The notes under the pieces were generated by a model. The model was not told the origin of the DNA and ran no database searches. It worked only from the letters and a program-made list of their open reading frames with translations. From the NCBI RefSeq assembly GCF_029223255.1, contig NZ_JARHUC010000002.1, positions 682,001-746,000 of the forward strand: DNA of 64,000 nt. The letters run 5' to 3'. Each line of letters starts with the position of its first letter. The stretch's first letter is position 1. Shown here in pieces: positions 54,631 through 62,309 of this stretch. Origin of the DNA: Albimonas marina (lineage in GTDB: Bacteria > Pseudomonadota > Alphaproteobacteria > Rhodobacterales > Rhodobacteraceae). Position numbers and translations under genes: made by a program.

Positions 54631-55824
54631 TCAGGAGGACTCGGCGTGGATGATGTCCCCGAACAGCTCCCAGGTCTCGCCGTTGAAGCGCTGGAGCTGC
54701 ATCGCCTCGATCGGGGCGAAGTCGTTCGGGCCGGTGGTCATGGTGATGCCGGGCAGCAGCATCGGGTTCTCGACGTGATCCATCGAGGTGGCGGCCTTCA
54801 GGATCGCCTGCGCGTCCGCGTCGGGGCCCGCCGCCTGCAGCACGTGCTCCATGGTCTTGGCCACGCCGTAGCCGAACACCGTGAAGGAGGACGCCTGGTC
54901 CCCGTCGGGGTACCACTCGTCCATGAACGCGCGCCACTCCTTCATCGCGGGGTCGTCGGCCCACTGCGGGTCCGTCGCCTCCTTGAGGTAGGCGGCCGAG
55001 ATCACGCCCTTCGAGGCCTCGAAGCCCGCGGGCTTGAGCACCGCGCCCACCGAGACCGAGACGTTCGACAGAAAGCGCTCCGCCTCCCAGCCGATCTCAT
55101 GGCTCTTCTTGATCGCCTGCGCCGCGAACTTGGGGGTCGCGACGATGAAGAAGACGTTGGCGCCCGAGGCCTTCAGCGACAGCACCTCGGAGTCGACGGT
55201 GGGCTGGGCGACCTCGTAGGGGGCCTCGGCCACGATCAGCTGGTCGGCGCGCTCGCCGAGCTGCTCCTTGAGGCCGATCACGTAGTCTTTGCCGAAGTCG
55301 TCGTTCTGGTAGAGGATCGCGATCTTCGGGTTCTCGACGTTCTCCTCGATGTACTTGGCGTAGATCGAGCCCTCGGTCTGGTAGCTGGGCTGCCAGCCGG
55401 TGGTCATCGGGAACTTGTCGGGCATGTTCCACTTGGCCGCGCCGGTGGCGAGGAACAGGTGGGGCACCTTCTTGGCGTTCACGTACTTCTGGATCGCCGT
55501 GTTCGAGGGCGTGCCGAGGTTCTGGAACAGGATGTCCACCTCGTCCTGCTCGATCAGGCGACGCACCTGCTCGACCGCCTTGGGGGGCGAGTAGGCGTCG
55601 TCGTAGGAAATGAACTCGATCTTGCGGCCTTCGACGCCGCCGTCCGCGTTCAGCTTGTTGAAATAGGCTTCGATCGTCTTGCCGATCTGGCCGTAGGCCG
55701 AGGCCGGGCCGGAGTAGGGCATGGTGTTGCCGATCTTGATGGCATCCTCGGCGGCGGCAGGGCCCGCGGCCGACAGGACGAAGGCCGAAGCGGCCGCCAT
55801 CATCATGGAACGTCGCGTAAACAT
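54631..55824 (-). CDS. Liv-type ABC substrate-binding protein, tandem copy 3
   Basis: 397 aa. Signal MFTRRSMMMAAASAFVLSAAGPAAA-ED with an RR pair. Third paralogue, the nearest to the permease genes and somewhat more different in its loops (FQNLGTPSNTAIQKYVNAKK, AAKWNMPDKFPMTTG). The CCTTA motif of the other two is absent upstream. The 312 bases between it and the permease gene hold several GC hairpins but no gene. Confidence 0.94.
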   Translation of the reverse strand: MFTRRSMMMAAASAFVLSAAGPAAAEDAIKIGNTMPYSGPASAYGQIGKTIEAYFNKLNADGGVEGRKIEFISYDDAYSPPKAVEQVRRLIEQDEVDILFQNLGTPSNTAIQKYVNAKKVPHLFLATGAAKWNMPDKFPMTTGWQPSYQTEGSIYAKYIEENVENPKIAILYQNDDFGKDYVIGLKEQLGERADQLIVAEAPYEVAQPTVDSEVLSLKASGANVFFIVATPKFAAQAIKKSHEIGWEAERFLSNVSVSVGAVLKPAGFEASKGVISAAYLKEATDPQWADDPAMKEWRAFMDEWYPDGDQASSFTVFGYGVAKTMEHVLQAAGPDADAQAILKAATSMDHVENPMLLPGITMTTGPNDFAPIEAMQLQRFNGETWELFGDIIHAESS

Positions 55825-56136
55825 CTAGAACGGGTCTCCCTAAATGGGGGGCTTTGGGTCGACGACGGCCTTTCTGTCGAGGCCGGTTGGGTCCGCCGGG
55901 GTCGGCGGGCCGGGAAGGGGCGCTCCCTGTGCTGCGCGGCTCTTCTTCGTCGGAGCCGCTCCGCTTCGCCCCGGGCCGGGCCGCAGGTCTCTCCCGCCTG
56001 CGCCGGCCTCAGCGTCGCGCGTCCGGGCCCGGGGGCCCCTGGCGCTCGTGGTCCGGGCCGGCCATCCGCCGGCGTCGGTCCCTCGGGGAGCGCGGCGGGG
56101 GTCAGGCCCGCGCCGCGCTCCGGGATCGGGTCGGCC

Positions 56137-57180
56137 TCAGCGGCCGAGCTTGGCCACCAGCCCGCGCAGCAGACCGCCCGCGCCCTGGGGCGCCAGGTAG
56201 ATCACCGCGATCAGGAAGAAGCCGTAGAACGCGCCGGCCAGGCCCTTCGAGATCTCCTCCGCCACGTTGGGGATGAAGATGATGAAGGCCGCGCCCAGCA
56301 GGGCGCCGGGCAGCCAGCCCACGCCCCCGATCACCAGGCCCACCAGGATCGTGACCGACAGCGCGAAGGTGAAGCTATCGGGCGCCACGAACTGGATGAC
56401 GATGGCGCCCAGGCACCCCGCGATGCCGGTGAACATGGCCGAGATCCCGAAGGCGGTCGCCTTGTAGACCGAGGTGTTCACCCCCATCGAGCGCGCCGCG
56501 ATCGGGTTGTCGCGGATCGCCATCAGCGCCCGGCCGGTGCGCGAGCGCACCAGGTTGCGCGCCAGCCAGTAGAGGAACAGCCCCACCGCCAGGGTGAAGT
56601 AGTAGAGCCACTGGTCGGCGTTGAGCACCGCGTCGAGGCCGAAGGGCGCGTCGGGCTTGATGATGACGATGCCCTGCACGCCGCCCGTCCAGTGCTCGAA
56701 CGGGGTCAGCTTCAGGAACTGGGGCGTCGCCACCGCCAGCGCGAAGGTGGCCAGGGCGAGATAGATGCCCTCGAGCCTCAGCGCCGGCAGGCCGAACAGG
56801 AACCCGACCACGAAGCACAGGATGCCCGCCACCGGCAGGGTCCAGACGTAGCCGATGCCGAGGTTCTCCATCATGATCGCCGCCGTGTAGGCGCCGACCG
56901 CGTAGAAGGCGCCGTGGCCCAGCGAGAACTGGCCGTTGATGCCGGTCAGCAGGTTCAGGCCCAGGATGGCGATGGCGTAGACCATCAGCATCGTCATCTG
57001 GAAGATGGTGAAGTTCTTGAACAGGAAGGGCAGCGCCAGGGCCCCGAGCAGCAGGACCACGAAGGTGATCTGGCCGATCTTCGAGGTCCCGCCCGCCGCG
57101 GCGGCCCGCCCCTTGGGGGCGGGGGCCGCCTTGGCCGGCGCGGCGGCGCCGCTGGTCATGGTTTCGTCGCTCATCGCCAT
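56137..57180 (-). CDS. Liv-type ABC transporter permease (LivM-like), second importer
   Basis: 347 aa. A 34-residue cytoplasmic, alanine/lysine-rich start, then about nine membrane segments; GINGQFSLGHGAFYAVGAYTAAIMM and RALMAIRDNPIAARSMGVN are family motifs. One base separates it from the livH-like stop; AGAGGG precedes the ATG. Confidence 0.94.
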   Translation of the reverse strand: MAMSDETMTSGAAAPAKAAPAPKGRAAAAGGTSKIGQITFVVLLLGALALPFLFKNFTIFQMTMLMVYAIAILGLNLLTGINGQFSLGHGAFYAVGAYTAAIMMENLGIGYVWTLPVAGILCFVVGFLFGLPALRLEGIYLALATFALAVATPQFLKLTPFEHWTGGVQGIVIIKPDAPFGLDAVLNADQWLYYFTLAVGLFLYWLARNLVRSRTGRALMAIRDNPIAARSMGVNTSVYKATAFGISAMFTGIAGCLGAIVIQFVAPDSFTFALSVTILVGLVIGGVGWLPGALLGAAFIIFIPNVAEEISKGLAGAFYGFFLIAVIYLAPQGAGGLLRGLVAKLGR

Positions 57181-57181
57181 C

Positions 57182-58060
57182 TCAGACCCTCTGCACCACG
57201 CGGCGGCCCAGCAGGCCCGCGGGTTTCACCAGCAGCACCGCGACGATCAGGAAGAGCGCGATGGGCAGTTTCAGCTCGCCCCCGATGACGGGGATGTAGG
57301 TGCCGGCCAGGTTCTCGACGACGCCGACGATGAAGCCGCCGATCACCGCGCCCAGCGGGCTCGTCAGGCCGCCGAGGACGGCGCCGGCGAAGCCGTAGAG
57401 CAGGATCGAGAGCATCATGTTCGGCTCGAGGAACACGACCGGGGCGATCAGCATGCCCGCGACCGCGCCGATGGCCGAGGCCATGCCCCAGCCCAGCGCC
57501 GTCATCATCGAGACGCGGATGCCGACCAGCCGGGCGCTCTCGGGGTTCACCGCCGCCGCGCGCATGGCCAGGCCCACGCGGGTGAAGGTGAAGAAGCCCC
57601 ACAGCAGCGCCAGGACGATCAGAGTCACGCCGATCATGCCGGCCTGGTGCTTGCCGATCATCGCGCCTTCATAGAGCGGCCCGTCCCCGAAGGGCGACGG
57701 CACGGCCTTGATGGTGAAGTCCCAGATGAAGCCGGCGAAGCTGTTGAAGATCGCGAACAGCGCGATGAAGATCACGATGTGCGACAGCACCGGCGCGTTC
57801 TCGATCGGCTTGAACACGATCCGCTCGATGGCGAAGCCGCCCACGAAGCTGATCAGGATCACCAGCGGGAAGACCACCCAGTAGGGCAGGCCCCACTGCA
57901 GCATCTGCCAGGCGATGTAGGTGGAGAACATCGCCATCTCGCCCTGGGCGAAGTTCAGGTGGTGGATGGCCTGGTAGATCATCACGACCGCCAGCGCGAC
58001 GCAGGCGTAGATCGCCCCCGTGGCGACGCCCGAGACGATCTGTTGAAGGAACAGTTCCAT
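57182..58060 (-). CDS. Liv-type ABC transporter permease (LivH-like), second importer
   Basis: 292 aa with about eight membrane segments. VVMIYQAIHHLNFAQGEMAMFSTY near the N-terminus and GMLIAPVVFLEPNMML, GGLTSPLGAVIGGFIVG toward the end are typical of LivH. Start three bases after the livF-like gene. Confidence 0.94.
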   Translation of the reverse strand: MELFLQQIVSGVATGAIYACVALAVVMIYQAIHHLNFAQGEMAMFSTYIAWQMLQWGLPYWVVFPLVILISFVGGFAIERIVFKPIENAPVLSHIVIFIALFAIFNSFAGFIWDFTIKAVPSPFGDGPLYEGAMIGKHQAGMIGVTLIVLALLWGFFTFTRVGLAMRAAAVNPESARLVGIRVSMMTALGWGMASAIGAVAGMLIAPVVFLEPNMMLSILLYGFAGAVLGGLTSPLGAVIGGFIVGVVENLAGTYIPVIGGELKLPIALFLIVAVLLVKPAGLLGRRVVQRV

Positions 58061-58063
58061 GTC

Positions 58064-58773
<710 letters not shown>

Positions 58774-58777
<4 letters not shown>

Positions 58778-59574
58778 TCGTCGCCTCCCAGGTAGGCCGC
58801 GATCACCTCGGGGTTCTTCTGGACCTCCTCGGGGGTGCCCTCGGCGATCTTGCGCCCGAAGTTCAGCACCACCACGCGGTCGGAGACCGACATGACCAGC
58901 GCCATGTGATGCTCCACCAGCAGGACGGTCACGCCCTTCTCGTCGCGCACCATCTTGATGAGCTTGCCCAGCTCCTCGACCTCGTCGTGGTTGAGGCCGC
59001 CGGCGGGCTCGTCGAGCAGCAGGAGCTTGGGCTCGGTCGCCATGGCGCGGGCCATCTCGACCCGCTTCTGGGTGCCGAAGGGCAGGCCCGAGACGGGAAG
59101 GTCGGCCACGTCGTTGAGCTCGAGCCAGTCGATCAGCTCCTGCACCCGGGCGTCGATGTCCCGCTCGCCCCGGCGCACCCACGGCAGGCGCAGCGCGTCC
59201 GAGACCGGGTCCGACTTCGAGGCCGAATGCGCGCCGACGCGGATGTTGTCGCGCACCGACAGGTTCGAGAAGCTGGCCACGTTCTGGAACGTGCGCCCGA
59301 TCCCCAGCCCCGCGATCTTGTGGGCGGGCTCGCCCAGGATCGAGGTCCCGTTGAAGCGGATGTCGCCGTCGTTGGGCGTGTAGAGCCGGCTGAGGCAGTT
59401 GAAGAGCGTCGTCTTCCCCGCCCCGTTCGGCCCGATCAGCCCGAGGATCTCGCCCTCGCGGATGTCGAATTCGATGCCGTCCAGAGCCACGATGCCGCCG
59501 AAGCGGACGGTGACGTTCTCGACCGCGATGACCGGCGCGGCGCCGGCCGCGGCGGGACGCACGGGCGCGTTCAT
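58774..59574 (-). CDS. Liv-type ABC ATP-binding protein (LivG-like), second importer
   Basis: 266 aa. Walker A GPNGAGKTT, GIGRTFQNVASFSNLSVRDNI, LPFGTQKRVEMARAMA (signature reads LPFGTQ instead of LSGGQ), Walker B LLLLDEPAGGLNHDE, LLVEHHMALVMSVSD. ATG at 59574 with GGGAGGGG close before it. It overlaps by four bases with a short upstream reading frame. Confidence 0.95.
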
Positions 59575-59687
59575 CGAGCCCCTCCCATTCGGTGGGCCGA
59601 GGCGCGAACGCTGGCGATGCAAAGGGTTACGGGCCGGATCGACGGCGCAGCCGTCATCCGTCCGCCCGAGGCGGTGGTGCCGATCAT
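59571..59687 (-). CDS. Short upstream reading frame coupled to the livG-like gene (38 aa)
   Basis: ATG at 59687 with GGGAGGAC five bases before it, a strong site for this genome. The 38-residue product is basic, without membrane segment or known motif (starts MIGTTASGG, ends HRMGGAR). Its TGA overlaps the livG-like ATG as ATGA. It may be a leader peptide that couples translation of the importer; the peptide itself may have no function. Confidence 0.45.
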   Translation of the reverse strand: MIGTTASGGRMTAAPSIRPVTLCIASVRASAHRMGGAR

Positions 59688-59728
59688 GTGTCCTCCCTGA
59701 CGTCGCGTGCGGCGCGATCTTGTTGAGC

Positions 59729-59742
59729 TGGACCGCAGTCCA
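59729..59742. promoter_or_regulatory. Inverted repeat upstream of the second importer
   Basis: TGGAC-CGCA-GTCCA, 42 bases upstream of the short reading frame and 155 upstream of the livG-like gene. The region 59700-59900 is clearly AT-richer than its surroundings, as expected for a divergent promoter between the importer and the TetR gene. Confidence 0.35.
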
Positions 59743-59954
59743 ACAGATTTGCCGACGCTTATCAAGCGCCTGATTAACACGCGATTTCATGGGTTTCAGG
59801 CAGCCATCTGCGAAAATGTCAGCCTTGCTGAGCAATCGTTCAAGAGCTTGAAGATCATGGGCTTCCGAATTCTTTTCGGCGCCGCAAAATTACTTTTCCG
59901 CGCTGCACTCGGGCTTGCGCGGCCCGCGCGACCTGAGGTCAACTCTCGGCGAGG

Positions 59955-59989
59955 CTGAGCCGGACTCACGAATCATGAGTCCGGCTCAG
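59955..59989. promoter_or_regulatory. Perfect 14-bp palindrome over the TetR gene start
   Basis: CTGAGCCGGACTCA (59955-59968), seven-base spacer, TGAGTCCGGCTCAG (59976-59989). The ATG at 59975 lies at the spacer/right-arm border. Size and symmetry fit a TetR-type operator (autoregulation) or an mRNA hairpin hiding the start. Confidence 0.65.
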
Positions 59990-60751
59990 TCCACCGAACC
60001 CGCCTCGTCCTCCGCCCCGGAGACCCCCTTGCCCAGACGCACCCAGAGCACCCGCCGCCAGCGCGTCGAGGAGATGGAGCGCCAGATCGTCGACGCGGCG
60101 CTGGACGCCTTCTCGACCCACGGGTTCGAGACCGCGCGCGTGGCCGACATCGCCCGCGCCGCCGGCGTGGCCGAGGGGACCGTCTACCTCTACTTCCGCG
60201 GCAAGGACGCGCTGTTCGACGCCGTGCAGCGCCGCTTCTACACCCGCCTGACGCGGGAGGCGCAGGCCGGCGTCTCGCGGCTGACGGGGGCGCACCCGCG
60301 CCTGGCGTTCCTCGCCGAGCACTGGCTGTCGGCGGTGGCGCCGGCATGGAAGATCTTCGCCCGGCTGACCTACCAGATCGGCTTCATCGAGGAGTACCGC
60401 TCCTCGGACGCCTACCGGATGCACCACGCCTACACCGAGGTCTTCGACCACGTGGCGCGCGAGGGGGCGACGGCGGGGGAGCTGCGCGACGACCTGCCCC
60501 CGTCGATGATGCGGGCGATGTTCTACGGCGGGCTCGGCTACGCCTGCCGCGCGGCGCTGACCAAGGGCGTGCCGGTGGACGAGATCCCCGCCGCCACCGC
60601 GGGCCCGATGGTCGACGCCTTCTTCGCCGGCATGGGCCGCACGTCCCTGGTCCCCGGATCGGAGGGCGACGCCCTCGCGCTGCGCCGCGCCGCCGAGCGG
60701 ATCGAGCAGGCGGCCGAGCGGATCGAGGGTGCGCTCGCCCGCCGCGCCTGA
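59975..60751 (+). CDS. TetR-family transcriptional regulator
   Basis: 258 aa from the ATG at 59975. HTH in the N-terminal third: IVDAALDAFSTHGFETARVADIARAAGVAEGTVYLYFRGKDALFDAV. The C-terminal ligand domain is helical (WKIFARLTYQIGFIEEYRS), resembling regulators of fatty-acid or acyl-CoA metabolism. A TTG at 60029 has GGAG at a good distance and would give a 240 aa protein of more usual TetR length; the first 18 residues are low complexity. It lies just upstream of an acyl-CoA dehydrogenase gene and divergent from the importer, so both are candidate targets. Confidence 0.9.
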   Translation: MSPAQSTEPASSSAPETPLPRRTQSTRRQRVEEMERQIVDAALDAFSTHGFETARVADIARAAGVAEGTVYLYFRGKDALFDAVQRRFYTRLTREAQAGVSRLTGAHPRLAFLAEHWLSAVAPAWKIFARLTYQIGFIEEYRSSDAYRMHHAYTEVFDHVAREGATAGELRDDLPPSMMRAMFYGGLGYACRAALTKGVPVDEIPAATAGPMVDAFFAGMGRTSLVPGSEGDALALRRAAERIEQAAERIEGALARRA

Positions 60752-60811
60752 CCCCCCTCCCCTTCCCGCGCCGCATCGACGTCCGGACCCCTCTCCGTGC
60801 TTGCCGGCCGG

Positions 60812-60835
60812 TTACTTAATGGGTTAGTTAAGGGC
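60812..60835 (+). promoter_or_regulatory. 12-base direct repeat upstream of the acyl-CoA dehydrogenase gene
   Basis: TTACTTAATGGG followed directly by TTAGTTAAGGGC, 69 bases before the ATG at 60904. It is AT-rich in a GC-rich context. Probable promoter/operator; the upstream TetR protein is the obvious candidate to bind. Confidence 0.45.
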
Positions 60836-60903
60836 TGCCGAAACGACCCCGCAGAGGGTCGGCCCGCCGGCCAACAAAAGATCATTCGGGGAGGAGACCA
60901 GCC

Positions 60904-62055
60904 ATGCGGCTGACGGAAGAGCATCGCGCCATCCGCGATACCATGACCCGCTTCGTCGAGACGGAGGTGAACCCGCACGCCGACGAATGGGAGGAGGCCG
61001 GGATCTGGCCCGCCCACGAGGTTCTTGGAAAGCTCGGGCGACTGGGCCTGCTGGGCATCAACAAGCCCGAGGCCTTCGGCGGCCAGGGCCTCGACTACTC
61101 CTTCCACGCCTGCTTCCTCGAGGCGCTGGGCAACGCGCGCTGCAACGGCGTGAACATGGGCGTCTCGGTGCAGACCGACATGGCCACCCCTGCGGTCGCG
61201 CGCTTCGGCTCGGACGCGCTGCGGCGCAACTGGCTCAAGCCGGTGATCCGGGGGGAGATGGTCGCCTCGATCGCGGTGTCGGAGCCGCACGCGGGCTCGG
61301 ACGTGAGCCAGATCAAGACGCAGGCGGTGGCGGACGGGGGCGACTACGTCATCACCGGCACCAAGATGTGGATCACCAACTCCACCCAGGCCGACTGGCT
61401 GTGCCTGCTCGCCAACACCTCCGACGGGGCCAAGCATTCCAACAAGTCGCTGATCCTGGTGCCGATGAACGCCAAGGGGATCGAGGTCTCGAAGCCCCTC
61501 CAGAAGCTGGGGATGCGCGCCTCCGACACCGCGCAGATCTTCTTCGACGGGGTGCGGGTGCCCAGGCATCACCTGATCGGCGAGGAGGGGCGCGGCTTCC
61601 AGATGCAGATGCAGCAGTTCCAGGAGGAGCGCCTCTCGGCCTGCTTCGTGAAGTGCCGCACGCTGGAGCTCTGCATCGAGGACACCATCGCCTACACCTC
61701 CGAGCGCAAGGTCTTCGGCAAGCCGATCCTCGACAACCAGACCGTCCACTTCAAGCTGGCCGAGCTGCAGACCGAGATCGAGGCGCTGCGCGCCATGGCC
61801 TGGCGCGCGGTCGACCTGATGCTGGCGGGGGAGGACGTGACCACGCTCGCCTCCATGGCCAAGTTCAAGGCCGGACGGCTGGCGCGCACGGTGCCCGACG
61901 CCTGCCTGCAGTACTTCGGCGGCCAGGGCTTCATGTGGGACAACTTCGTCTCGCGCTGCTACCGCGACCTGCGGCTGACCTCGATCGGCGGCGGCGCGGA
62001 CGAGGTGATGCTGCAGATCATCGCCAAGCGGATGGGCGCCTACCCCCGCAACTGA
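60904..62055 (+). CDS. Acyl-CoA dehydrogenase
   Basis: 383 aa. Motifs SIAVSEPHAGSDVSQIKT, KMWITNSTQADW, ERKVFGKPILDNQ and the C-terminal SIGGGADEVMLQIIAKRMG. As in the first dehydrogenase of this window the usual C-terminal catalytic Glu (YEGT) is missing; QEERL (codons 61621-61635) is the likely substitute, as in long-chain or isovaleryl-CoA dehydrogenases. GGGGAGGAG is nine bases before the ATG. Possibly oxidises branched or terpenoid acyl-CoA; substrate not certain. Confidence 0.93.
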   Translation: MRLTEEHRAIRDTMTRFVETEVNPHADEWEEAGIWPAHEVLGKLGRLGLLGINKPEAFGGQGLDYSFHACFLEALGNARCNGVNMGVSVQTDMATPAVARFGSDALRRNWLKPVIRGEMVASIAVSEPHAGSDVSQIKTQAVADGGDYVITGTKMWITNSTQADWLCLLANTSDGAKHSNKSLILVPMNAKGIEVSKPLQKLGMRASDTAQIFFDGVRVPRHHLIGEEGRGFQMQMQQFQEERLSACFVKCRTLELCIEDTIAYTSERKVFGKPILDNQTVHFKLAELQTEIEALRAMAWRAVDLMLAGEDVTTLASMAKFKAGRLARTVPDACLQYFGGQGFMWDNFVSRCYRDLRLTSIGGGADEVMLQIIAKRMGAYPRN

Positions 62056-62309
62056 CCCCGACCGGGAGGGCGGCCCCCCGCCGCCTTCCCGCGGGGGCGC
62101 GGGCGCCGCCGCTCACCGGCGCCCGCCCTCCCCGCGGCGCGCGGTTCCTGTCGTCGCGCGCCGCGGATCCCCCCCGGTCGATCCGCCCCCGGCCCGAACC
62201 GTCGCGCAAGCGTCGTCTCTCCGACATCAAGGCGAGAACTCCGCGGATGACGGTGCGCGGCCGCGCGTGCATCATCGCGGCTGCGAACCATCGTCAGGGA
62301 GTCCCCTTC

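Noticed and set aside
59707-59958. 83-codon plus-strand frame between the importer and the TetR gene
   Set aside because: It starts with GTG without a ribosome-binding site, lies in an AT-rich divergent promoter region and has no motif. The minus-strand short frame at 59571-59687 is better supported.
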